This document shows, piece by piece, positions 17,310-25,165 of a DNA stretch of 64,000 bases. Numbering within the stretch: the first letter of the stretch is position 1; every line of letters begins with the position of its first letter. A program made the translations under genes and the position numbers. Source of the DNA: Cellvibrio fontiphilus (lineage in GTDB: Bacteria > Pseudomonadota > Gammaproteobacteria > Pseudomonadales > Cellvibrionaceae). Below the pieces are notes generated by a model. That model had not been told where the DNA came from. It saw only the letters and a program-made list of their open reading frames with translations, and did not search any database. The stretch is from NCBI RefSeq assembly GCF_035317345.1, contig NZ_JAYKTU010000008.1. One strand, written 5' to 3'.

Positions 17310-20300
17310 ATGAAATACTCTATTGCAAGTGCATCTATATTTCGCGGAAAACTAAATAAATTTTTTTCGCTTTTTATAGTTAATTGTTTATGGCTTGTAA
17401 TTGGATTTAGTTTATTTAATACCAGTTATGCCGCGACCTACAATTTGACCAGCGGCCAGTATCCCCCCTGTAATACCAGCTGGAGTGTCTCCGGCTCCAC
17501 TTATACATGTAGTGGTAATGGGCGCGTTACTTTGGCAAGTGGTGATGTGTTGACTTCCAGCGGCAACATTACAATTTCTGCGAACAATGGTTTTTCATTC
17601 AACAACAATACAGTTGGATCTGCTTCTGCGGCTATTAACCTGATATCTACTTACGGGAATGTGGATTCCTCGGGTACGAATACTATTTTTGGTAATATCA
17701 CTTCATCCAGCGGTAATGTGACGCTAGTAAATACATCAGTCAGTGGCACTATTACCACTGGCGGGGCGATTAATTTGACGGGCGGAAGTGTATCGGGTCT
17801 GGTGACTAGCACCGATCAGACGATAATCACCAACGGTACTAACCTGAGTGGTGGAGCCAGGGCTCGTTCGGGTATGAATCTCACCGGAGGAACCTTATCC
17901 GGTAATTTTGTGATGACTACCAACAACCCGTTTATTGTATCCGGTGTGACCATGGTTAGCGGCAGCATATCGGGTTCAAGTAATGTGCTTATCCAAAATG
18001 GTAGCCTGTTAGGATCTTCAGGTTCTCCAATTACGATTAACACTAACAGCGGTCCAATCATCGTAAATAATTCAACGGTGTATGGAAATTTAACGGCACC
18101 CAGTTATTCAACCGTGGATCTCACCAATGGCGGTACGGTTTATGGTACCTGCCTGCCTAACTCTACGCCGGCTAACGCCTGTAATGCTTCGCCTCCGGTT
18201 TGTACCACAGGTTTAATTGGAGGGCTTTTAGGCAATCATTTCAACAATACAAGTTTGACCGGAAACCCTGTGGGCACCCGCCTTGATACAAATATTAATT
18301 TTGATTGGGGTGCGGGTTCTTCGGGGGTTGCTGGCGTTAACAGCAATCAGTTTTCGGTACGTTGGACGGGCAGGCTTCGCGCACCCACCACGGGAAATTA
18401 TCGCTTTCAAACTGTGTCTGATGATGGTGTGAGGCTGTGGGTTAATAATCAATTAATTATTAACAATTGGAATGACCATTCAGCGACAACGGATACCAGT
18501 GCTACAGTCACATTGCAGGCCGGTTACGCTTACGATGTGAGGCTGGAGTTCTACGAGAATTCAGGACAAGCCGTGATTCGATTATTATGGAGCTTGCCAG
18601 GCAGTGCCACTTTTGTGACCTTGGGAACTGCGGGTGATCCTAATCAAAGCACTGCAAATTATTGTGAAGTGCCGGTTGCCAATTGTAACAATGGCTTTGT
18701 TGGTGCAGCGCTTGGTAAATATTTTAATAACAATAATTTGTCCGGCACTGAAACAGCAACGCGTCAGGATCTCAGCATCGACTTTGATTGGGGAACTGGG
18801 GCGCCGGGCGTCACTGGTGTAAATGCTGATAATTTTTCAGTGCGTTGGGATGCAACGCTAAAAGTTGATGCGAGTGGAAGCTATCAATTTCAAACCCTGT
18901 CGGATGATGGCGTTCGCCTCTGGGTGAACAACCAGCTGATTATTAATAATTGGACTGATCACGCAGTGACTACAGACACAAGCGCGTCGGTAAATTTGGT
19001 TGCGGGACAAACCTATCCGGTGCGTCTGGAATTTTATGAGCGAGGGGGTTACGCCGTTATGTCGCTGCGCTGGCGGCGCCCGGGGGATTCAACTTTCTTG
19101 CCCATTTCCGGCTGTCCCGCCAAAGTCAGTTATTACGGTATATCTCATAGCGGCACGGGTTTAACTTGTACGGCTGAACCAATCACGATTAGCGCCTACG
19201 ATACTAACGGTGCTTTGGTCGCACCGGATGCGGGCACACAGGTATCGCTTTCCACTTCGCCGGCGACAGGAAGCTGGGTTGCGAGCAGTATTATTTTTAA
19301 TGGCACTCAAACCGCAGTTCAGGCCTACCTGCGACAAACCACCCCCGCGACGCTTAATATCAATGTTACTGACGGTACATTTTCAGAGAGCCCGAGTTTT
19401 GACCCTTCGATTACTTTTTTGGATACAGGTTTAAAATTTTACAACGCAACGGGCTCTAATACGGCAATTGCAAACCAGCGCGCTGGCATAACCGCAACTA
19501 CACCCGTCTTGCGTGCAGTGCGCACCAACAGCGACACAGGTGCCTGTGAAGCGCGAGTAACTGGCACGCGCACGGTGATTATAGGTTATGAATGCGTTAA
19601 TCCGACCACCTGTGTTGCAGGTCAAACATTCACATTACAAGGAACTGGAATTGCCGCTAACAATGTGAACGCGAGTACAAATCGTACACCAGTCTCACTC
19701 ACCTTTAACGCCAATGGCGAAGCGCCTATCCCATTTAATTACACCGATGTGGGGCGTGTTCGGCTTCATGCATCATTACCGCTTACGGCATCAGGCAATA
19801 ATCCTGCTGTTACCCTGACAGGGACAAGCGGTGAATTTGTGGTGCGGCCTGAGCGTTTAGCGGTCACTGCGGTGCAGCGCTCCAATGCCACAAACAATCC
19901 AGGTGGCACCACGGCACCTGGAACTGCAGCGGGTTTTGTTGCCGCCGGCGAAGCGTTTAAAGTAGTGGTGCAAGCACAAAATGCCAACCAGCAACCCACA
20001 CCCAATTTTGGCCGTGAAAGTCAAAGTGAAAATAATATTTTGCTAAAAGAATATGAACTTATTCATCCGGTCGGCGCTACGCTCACCGCGCTTACCAGTG
20101 GCACAGCCGGTAGTTTTGCTGCGACAAATCCCCAGGGTAGTTTTGAAAATACTAACCTGCGTTGGAACCAGGTGGGCAGTTTAACGCTGCGCCCAGAACT
20201 TGCAGATAATGATTATCTTGGTGCGGGCATGCCTAATTATATTGTTAGTGATACGGTAGGGCGTTTTTATCCTCACCGTTTTGAAATGGTTTCTCAATCA

Positions 20301-21197
20301 CTCAATAACAGCTGTAATACTTTTTCCTATATGTCGCAGCAGCAATTACCGCTGAAGTATGAAATACAGGCTTTGTCTGCAACTGGCATTATGTTGTCCA
20401 ATTACGGCGCTAGCTACGGCACTTTGCCAAGCCTTGTTTACGTGGCAGAAAATGCTAACGCGGGGAATGGCGCCCTGCTGAGCGCGCGCGTTATTGAATC
20501 CAGTGTAAAAGTTTGGAGTGAGGGGCGCTTGGCAGTGGACACCAATGCAACATTTAATCGCGCTGCAACACCCGATGGCCCTTACCCCGAGTTAAACATT
20601 GGATTAACGCTCACCGATAATTTCGACAGCCGTGAGCTTGCGGAAAGAAATATGAATGCGACCACCACCGGGGTATGCTCAGGTGCTGCCTGTACCGCTC
20701 GCCAGCTCAATGCCACGCCACTTAATTTACGCTTCGGTCGCTTGCGTTTGGATGATGCCTTCGGCCCGGGTACTGCTGATCTGCCGGTGAACTTTACTAC
20801 CGAATATTGGTTTGGAAATCGTTTTATTCAAAACCTGAATGATAGTTGCACCAGCATTTTGCGCAGTGCAATTACCTATCCTGCAGGAAGTATTTTAACC
20901 GCCTCAAATTTAACGGTAGGGCTTACTGGTGGTTCCACTACCGGAATCTATGATTCTATGTCGGCGACAGACATTGTGTTTTCCAGTGGCGATGCCGGGC
21001 ACAGGTTTTCTGCGCCGGGTGCAAATGCGACAGGTACATTTCCTGTGAGTGTGGATTTGACCACTTACCCCTGGTTACGGTTTGATTGGAATGGCGATGG
21101 CGTATACACCGATGCGTCACTACCAACCGCAGAATTTGGTTTTGGCCAATATCGCGGTCACGACCGAATTATTTATTGGCGCGAACGTTTTGATTAA
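17310..21197 (+). CDS. mshQ: MSHA tip or biogenesis protein MshQ with two PA14-like domains
   Basis: Large exported protein of 1295 aa. It has a long hydrophobic signal region (about residues 17-42) ending in SYAATYN. A Ser/Asn/Thr-rich region with short periodic motifs such as SSGN and LTGG follows (about 45-285), looking like a beta-helical stalk. Two PA14-like domains come next (about 301-437 and 457-600), each with FDWG, VRWTGxL/VRWDATL, DDGVRLWVNNQLIINNW and VRLEFYE. The remaining about 690 residues match the DUF6701/MshQ C-terminal region. PA14 domains often bind glycans, so an adhesive tip is plausible. It starts 6 nt after mshP and closes the locus. Confidence 0.88.
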   Translation: MKYSIASASIFRGKLNKFFSLFIVNCLWLVIGFSLFNTSYAATYNLTSGQYPPCNTSWSVSGSTYTCSGNGRVTLASGDVLTSSGNITISANNGFSFNNNTVGSASAAINLISTYGNVDSSGTNTIFGNITSSSGNVTLVNTSVSGTITTGGAINLTGGSVSGLVTSTDQTIITNGTNLSGGARARSGMNLTGGTLSGNFVMTTNNPFIVSGVTMVSGSISGSSNVLIQNGSLLGSSGSPITINTNSGPIIVNNSTVYGNLTAPSYSTVDLTNGGTVYGTCLPNSTPANACNASPPVCTTGLIGGLLGNHFNNTSLTGNPVGTRLDTNINFDWGAGSSGVAGVNSNQFSVRWTGRLRAPTTGNYRFQTVSDDGVRLWVNNQLIINNWNDHSATTDTSATVTLQAGYAYDVRLEFYENSGQAVIRLLWSLPGSATFVTLGTAGDPNQSTANYCEVPVANCNNGFVGAALGKYFNNNNLSGTETATRQDLSIDFDWGTGAPGVTGVNADNFSVRWDATLKVDASGSYQFQTLSDDGVRLWVNNQLIINNWTDHAVTTDTSASVNLVAGQTYPVRLEFYERGGYAVMSLRWRRPGDSTFLPISGCPAKVSYYGISHSGTGLTCTAEPITISAYDTNGALVAPDAGTQVSLSTSPATGSWVASSIIFNGTQTAVQAYLRQTTPATLNINVTDGTFSESPSFDPSITFLDTGLKFYNATGSNTAIANQRAGITATTPVLRAVRTNSDTGACEARVTGTRTVIIGYECVNPTTCVAGQTFTLQGTGIAANNVNASTNRTPVSLTFNANGEAPIPFNYTDVGRVRLHASLPLTASGNNPAVTLTGTSGEFVVRPERLAVTAVQRSNATNNPGGTTAPGTAAGFVAAGEAFKVVVQAQNANQQPTPNFGRESQSENNILLKEYELIHPVGATLTALTSGTAGSFAATNPQGSFENTNLRWNQVGSLTLRPELADNDYLGAGMPNYIVSDTVGRFYPHRFEMVSQSLNNSCNTFSYMSQQQLPLKYEIQALSATGIMLSNYGASYGTLPSLVYVAENANAGNGALLSARVIESSVKVWSEGRLAVDTNATFNRAATPDGPYPELNIGLTLTDNFDSRELAERNMNATTTGVCSGAACTARQLNATPLNLRFGRLRLDDAFGPGTADLPVNFTTEYWFGNRFIQNLNDSCTSILRSAITYPAGSILTASNLTVGLTGGSTTGIYDSMSATDIVFSSGDAGHRFSAPGANATGTFPVSVDLTTYPWLRFDWNGDGVYTDASLPTAEFGFGQYRGHDRIIYWRERFD
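18210..19110 (+). repeat. Tandem PA14-like domain duplication inside mshQ
   Basis: Two segments of about 410-430 bp (roughly 18210-18620 and 18680-19110) encode clearly related domains. They share DDGVRLWVNNQLIINNW-(N/T)DH with a few differences and similar spacing of all flanking motifs. At DNA level the copies have diverged mostly at third codon positions, so this is an old duplication maintained at protein level. Confidence 0.85.
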
Positions 21198-21221
21198 CAG
21201 AGGTATTAAATAGTAAACACT

Positions 21222-21641
21222 ATGGACATGACTATCACCACGCCCAGCCTATTATTTCCGGCAATTTCACTGCTGATGCTCGCTTACACCAATCGTTTTG
21301 TCACTCTCGCCAACGTAATTCGCCAGCTGAGTAATATGGAAAACGCACCCACACGCGATATCGTTATTCGCCAGATTGATAACCTGCGCATACGCATGAC
21401 AGTGATTCGTTTGATGCAGGCCTTTGGTGTGTTGTCCTTCGTGTTTTGTACCTTGTCGATGTTCTCTTTGCTTTTGGCTTTTCAAGTGGCGGGGATGTAT
21501 TTATTTGCCGCAAGTTTGTTGCTCTTGGTGGTGTCTTTATTGTTTTCATTTTATGAAGTTAATATTTCTACCAAGGCGATTAATATTGAGCTGGAGAAGT
21601 TTGATGCGGTAATGAAAAAACATGGTAAAGACCAGCACTAG
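21222..21641 (+). CDS. DUF2721 membrane protein
   Basis: A 139-aa inner-membrane protein with an N-terminal hydrophobic stretch (SLLFPAISLLMLAYTNRF) and a pair of helices (about residues 66-112). The pattern PAISLLMLAYTNRFxxLAxxIR with a following basic stretch matches the DUF2721 family, whose function is unknown. It sits 24 nt after mshQ and may be read through from the MSHA transcript. A terminator follows. Confidence 0.75.
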   Translation: MDMTITTPSLLFPAISLLMLAYTNRFVTLANVIRQLSNMENAPTRDIVIRQIDNLRIRMTVIRLMQAFGVLSFVFCTLSMFSLLLAFQVAGMYLFAASLLLLVVSLLFSFYEVNISTKAINIELEKFDAVMKKHGKDQH

Positions 21642-21678
21642 TCAGATGCATAAACGCTGATCCTGAAAAATGCAAAAA

Positions 21679-21700
21679 GGCAGCGTGGCTGCCTTTTTTT
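21679..21700. terminator. Intrinsic terminator between the DUF2721 gene and gcvR
   Basis: GGCAGC (21679-21684) pairs with GCTGCC (21688-21693), followed by seven T. A run of A precedes the stem, so it can work in both directions between the converging genes. Confidence 0.85.
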
Positions 21701-21720
21701 GAAATGAAATATGTCCACAT

Positions 21721-22248
21721 CTAGCGTTCAGTGGATGACTCCAGGCGAATGTCTACCGCTAGTTCATCGGCGATTTTATCCAGGTAATCGTAAAGCTCAT
21801 TCATATCTACGGTTTTAGGTACTTCAATTACACCGGTGGCTTCAAATAGTGGTTCGCCCGACCAGGGCATACTGGAGCACGCCGTTTCCAACTCGCCCAT
21901 GTTAATATGTCGGGCAGCAAAGGCTTGGGCAATTTCGCGTACTATGCCGGGCCGGTCGTTGCCTACCACACTGAAGTCAAATTCACGGCAGTTTGGTTTG
22001 CTAATGGTGACAGCGTCTTCAATGACAATCTTTAAGCCTTTTTCGGCTAACTGGGTAAGTGCACTGCGCAGCTCGGCTTGATGTTGTTCGGCGACGGCTA
22101 CTTGCAATATGCCGGCGAACTTGCCAGCCAAATGTGCCATACGGCTTTCCAACCAGTTGCCATGGTGGCGACTAATGGTTTGTGCCAGCAGCTCAACTAC
22201 ACCGGGGCGATCATCACAGAGCACAGTTAAAACAAGTTGTGTATTCAC
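21721..22248 (-). CDS. gcvR: GcvR-like tandem ACT-domain regulator
   Basis: A 175-aa protein with two ACT domains: residues 5-75 (VLTVLCDDRPGVVELLAQTISRHHGNW) and about 90-165 (FDFSVVGNDRPGIVREIAQAFAARHINM). This matches the glycine cleavage system repressor GcvR family, in which the ACT pair senses glycine and, in E. coli, antagonises GcvA. No DNA-binding domain is present, as expected. No gcv genes are nearby, so the target is inferred only from the family. Confidence 0.82.
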   Translation of the reverse strand: MNTQLVLTVLCDDRPGVVELLAQTISRHHGNWLESRMAHLAGKFAGILQVAVAEQHQAELRSALTQLAEKGLKIVIEDAVTISKPNCREFDFSVVGNDRPGIVREIAQAFAARHINMGELETACSSMPWSGEPLFEATGVIEVPKTVDMNELYDYLDKIADELAVDIRLESSTER

Positions 22249-22398
22249 GGTAAATCCTTAATGGTTATTGGGTGTGTGTTGCACAAGTTATTATTCATGA
22301 GTATCGATTATTAGGTTTAAGGTTACTCCGCTTGGCAATAGCGAACAAGCGTTGAATTTAACCTTGATGATTGGCCTTTTTAATATCCAGAGAAACCG

Positions 22399-22641
22399 AT
22401 GATTATTCCTTACGAACAATTATCGAGTGATGCGCTGCAAGGATTGATAGAAGAATTTATTACCCGTGAGGGCACCGATTACGGTCTAGAGGAAGTATCA
22501 CTCGCAACTAAAGTTGAACAAGTCAAACAGCTATTACAGCGGCGTGATGTTGTAGTGGTATTTGATTTTGCCACTGAAACCGCCAGCTTGCTGACGCGCC
22601 GCGACGCAGAAGCTATCCAGCAAAACATTGAGCCCGATTAA
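22399..22641 (+). CDS. YheU-family small protein
   Basis: An 80-aa acidic protein opening with MIIPYEQLSSDALQGLIEEF and containing REGTDYGLEEVSLATKVEQV. This is the conserved signature of the YheU/UPF0270 family found across gammaproteobacteria, function unknown to me. It lies 21 nt upstream of rlmM and is probably co-transcribed with it. Confidence 0.85.
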   Translation: MIIPYEQLSSDALQGLIEEFITREGTDYGLEEVSLATKVEQVKQLLQRRDVVVVFDFATETASLLTRRDAEAIQQNIEPD

Positions 22642-22662
22642 TATTTTTATATTGAGATTATT

Positions 22663-23718
22663 GTGAATCATTTATTTTTACATTGCCGCGCCGGATTTGA
22701 AAAAGAATGCGCAGCTGAAATTTCCGATTTGGCGGCAGGTTTGGGCATTTACGGATACAGCAAAACCAAGGATAACAGCGCTTATGTGTTGTTTATTTGC
22801 CATGAACCTGATGGTGCAGAGCAAATTATTCGGCTGTTGGATTTTCGTCGTTTAATTTTTGCGCGCCAGTGGTTTGCGTGCAATGGTTTGATCGAGGATT
22901 TACCGGTTACGGATCGGGTCTCGCGCCTGTGTGAAGCAGCGGCAGAATTGCCCAAAACCCGTGAGTTACTGATTGAAACGGTAGATACCAACGAGGGTAA
23001 GGAATTATCTGGCTTGAGTAAAAAAATTGTTGCACCTATGGAAAAGGCCCTGCGCGCCCAGCAATCTTTTTTAGCAAAAAGCGCATTGCGTTTGCATTTG
23101 GTGTTTATTACTGGAACCCAGGCATTTTTAGGTGTTTGCCCTGTGAATAATTCATCGCCCTGGCCAATGGGTATTGCGCGTTTGCGTTTGCCCAAAGAGG
23201 CGCCTAGTCGCGCGACATTGAAATTGGAGGAGGCGTGGCATCATTTTATTCCGGCAGAGGAGTGGGACGCTCGCTTGGCCTCGGGTATGCGTGCGGTAGA
23301 TCTGGGTGCAGCACCGGGTGGCTGGACTTGGCAATTGGTACAGCGCGGCATGTATGTGGAAGCGGTGGACAACGGTCCAATGGATAAAAGCCTGCTAGAA
23401 ACCGGGCAGGTATTGCACATTTTAACGGATGGTTTTTTGTATGAACCTAAAAAGCCGGTGCAATGGTTGGTGTGTGACATAGTGGATAAACCAGCGCGGG
23501 TAACCAGCATGATTATTCGCTGGTTCACCAAAAAATATTGCCGCGATGCCATTTTTAATTTGAAGTTGCCGATGAAGCAGCGCTATAGCGAAGTTAAAAA
23601 ATGCGAAGAGCGGATTCGCAACGAGCTGGAAAAAGCGGGCTTTAAACTAGATATCCAGTTCAAACAGCTTTACCACGACCGCGAAGAAGTGACAGGATAT
23701 TTACGCGTTCTTTCATAA
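22663..23718 (+). CDS. rlmM: 23S rRNA 2'-O-ribose C2498 methyltransferase RlmM
   Basis: A SAM-dependent methyltransferase of 351 aa that 2'-O-methylates C2498 of 23S rRNA before subunit assembly. The N-terminal THUMP-like region (LFLHCRAGFEKECAAEI) is followed by a Rossmann fold with SAM motif VDLGAAPGGWTWQL. The catalytic tetrad region includes LVCDIVDKP, and a late Lys lies in FNLKLPMKQRY. The start is GTG at 22663 because the conserved N-terminus begins there. Length is normal for RlmM. Confidence 0.95.
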   Translation: MNHLFLHCRAGFEKECAAEISDLAAGLGIYGYSKTKDNSAYVLFICHEPDGAEQIIRLLDFRRLIFARQWFACNGLIEDLPVTDRVSRLCEAAAELPKTRELLIETVDTNEGKELSGLSKKIVAPMEKALRAQQSFLAKSALRLHLVFITGTQAFLGVCPVNNSSPWPMGIARLRLPKEAPSRATLKLEEAWHHFIPAEEWDARLASGMRAVDLGAAPGGWTWQLVQRGMYVEAVDNGPMDKSLLETGQVLHILTDGFLYEPKKPVQWLVCDIVDKPARVTSMIIRWFTKKYCRDAIFNLKLPMKQRYSEVKKCEERIRNELEKAGFKLDIQFKQLYHDREEVTGYLRVLS

Positions 23719-23786
23719 AGAACCAGTCGATGGACAAAGAATTTTTAGCGGCAGGAACTGCCTTTCTGACAAAAAGAATCAGGCTT

Positions 23787-24236
23787 CTAGTGATAAGAAG
23801 TCCGGTCATTTACATCGGCTGCTGTGTGCAGTAAAACCCATTCGGTGAGCTGCACCCAATCTTCAATCAAGGTGCGCAATAGTGTCATATGACTGGGTGG
23901 AAGATCTTTGTCGCGCAGGGCAGTCTCGCCAATTTCAGTCAGGACCGATACTATTTTGCCGATGGTGTGTGCTTTAAGTGAGTCGAGCACCTGCGAGTTC
24001 AATAGCATTTCGCCAGTGTACGCTGACTGCAGATCTTCGTAAGAAACGTTGGGAATAGTATCTATTGCTTGTTTTACTGCTTGTGCCAAATGCATATGGT
24101 TATTGCGCAGTAAGCGAAACGTAAGCTCAAGCGCTTGGCGGCTAAAAAAGTCTGTGGGCATATAATCGACTGCTGGTTTCCGAGACATCGAACCGGGTTC
24201 CTCGGTAGTGAATGCTTCTCCTACACGTTTTTCCAT
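23787..24236 (-). CDS. Hypothetical helical protein
   Basis: A 149-aa protein that I do not recognise. It is predicted largely alpha-helical, soluble, with no signal peptide or membrane segment. It has leucine/alanine-rich stretches (FSRQALELTFRLLRNNHMHLAQAVKQAI and LKAHTIGKIVSVLTEIGETALRDK) and a C-terminal segment with WVQLTEWVLLHTA. It is divergent from tusA across a short gap and convergent with rlmM. The N-terminus could begin later, for example at the internal Met of MSRKPAVDYM (residue 17). Codon usage looks like its neighbours. Confidence 0.6.
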   Translation of the reverse strand: MEKRVGEAFTTEEPGSMSRKPAVDYMPTDFFSRQALELTFRLLRNNHMHLAQAVKQAIDTIPNVSYEDLQSAYTGEMLLNSQVLDSLKAHTIGKIVSVLTEIGETALRDKDLPPSHMTLLRTLIEDWVQLTEWVLLHTAADVNDRTSYH

Positions 24237-24296
24237 TACCGATAGAATAGCAACTCCATTAATATTGGTTTGTTTATTTATAGACGATTTAAAACT

Positions 24297-24530
24297 ATGA
24301 ATTTAAAAATTGATAAAACTTTGAATACCTGCGGCCTGTTATGCCCGGAACCGGTGATGATGTTGCATAAAATAATGCGCGAAACCAATTCGGGCGAGTT
24401 GATAGAGGTGGTGGCTACAGATCCATCCACCCTGAGGGATATCCCTAAATTTTGCTTGTTTTTAGGCCATGAACTGGTTGAACAACAACAAAATGAAACA
24501 AATTATATTTTTTATATTCGTAAAGCCTAG
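24297..24530 (+). CDS. tusA: Sulfur carrier protein TusA
   Basis: A 77-aa TusA/SirA-family protein. The persulfide-carrying cysteine lies in CGLLCPEPVMM, the family CPxP motif (here the second Cys, with Glu before the second Pro). TusA passes sulfur from IscS to the TusBCD relay for 2-thiolation of U34 in tRNA. I chose ATG 24297 (MNLKIDKTLN) over the in-frame start nine codons earlier, from family length. It links functionally to mnmC in this window, which finishes the same mnm5s2U34 nucleotide. Confidence 0.92.
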   Translation: MNLKIDKTLNTCGLLCPEPVMMLHKIMRETNSGELIEVVATDPSTLRDIPKFCLFLGHELVEQQQNETNYIFYIRKA

Positions 24531-24606
24531 AAGTCAAAAATTAGTGAGTGTCTGGTTATATTTACAATAAGTTCCTGAATAAAGAGTGTTTTGAACTGAA
24601 TAAAAA

Positions 24607-24640
24607 AACGCCGCCAAAGTTTCCTTTGACGGCGTTTTTT
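24607..24640. terminator. Intrinsic terminator between tusA and the DUF934 gene
   Basis: A 13-bp stem with one mismatch (24607-24619 with 24624-24636, loop TTTC) is flanked by A-run and T-run, so it can act in both directions for the convergent genes. Confidence 0.88.
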
Positions 24641-24661
24641 ATTAGCCAGCCTTCAGATGAT

Positions 24662-25165
24662 TTATGCGCGGCGACGGAACAAGGGCAGGGGTTGGTCAAC
24701 CGCTGCCTGATAATATTCCTGCAAGTCGCTGAGCGATTTTACCGCTTCTTCCAAGTTGGCTTCGGGGTCGGCAAAGGCAAAGGCATTCACACCGCAGCGG
24801 CGCAGGTAGCACAGCTGGTCGCGCATGAAATTACCCACAGCGCGCAACTCGCCGGTGAAACCGTAGCGCTCACGCAGCAAGCGTGCGGTGGAAAAAGCGC
24901 GGCCATCCATAAACAGCGGGAAGTTAAGACCAATCACTGGAAATTGGTTGGCATTGGCGCCAATCAGTTCAGCGCCTTCATCGCTGTCCAGCCACACGCC
25001 CAGATCACCGCGGCTCTGTAACTTGTCGTGCTGCGCATTCCACACCGCGAAGGGCACAATCACCTGACCTGCAGGTACTTCTACTGCAGCTGCATCACCC
25101 TCGGCTTTGGCGAGCAAAGTCCAGGTATTGGCGATGATCTGGCCGTCTTTAATGAGCTTTTGCAT
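24662..25165 (-). CDS. DUF934 protein partnering the sulfite reductase
   Basis: Starts at ATG 25163-25165 with AAGGAG 8 nt upstream; the longer in-frame extension lies inside cysI and is not credible. The 167-aa product belongs to DUF934, a family regularly encoded next to CysI-type sulfite reductases in pseudomonads and relatives. Visible features are FPLFMDGRAFSTARLLRERYGFTGELRAVGNFMRDQL and two cysteines in LCYLRRCG. It overlaps the 3' end of cysI by 17 nt, so the two are almost certainly co-translated. Its biochemical role is not established; a helper or electron-transfer partner of sulfite reductase is inference. Confidence 0.88.
   Translation of the reverse strand: MQKLIKDGQIIANTWTLLAKAEGDAAAVEVPAGQVIVPFAVWNAQHDKLQSRGDLGVWLDSDEGAELIGANANQFPVIGLNFPLFMDGRAFSTARLLRERYGFTGELRAVGNFMRDQLCYLRRCGVNAFAFADPEANLEEAVKSLSDLQEYYQAAVDQPLPLFRRRA

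Noticed and set aside
23750..23765. GGCAG-GAA-CTGCC hairpin with TTT after rlmM
   Set aside because: The stem is only 5 bp with three T before a C; too weak to call as a terminator, although it may contribute.
24548..25021. Plus-strand frame of 157 codons over the DUF934 gene
   Set aside because: It includes the bidirectional terminator and opposes a conserved gene.
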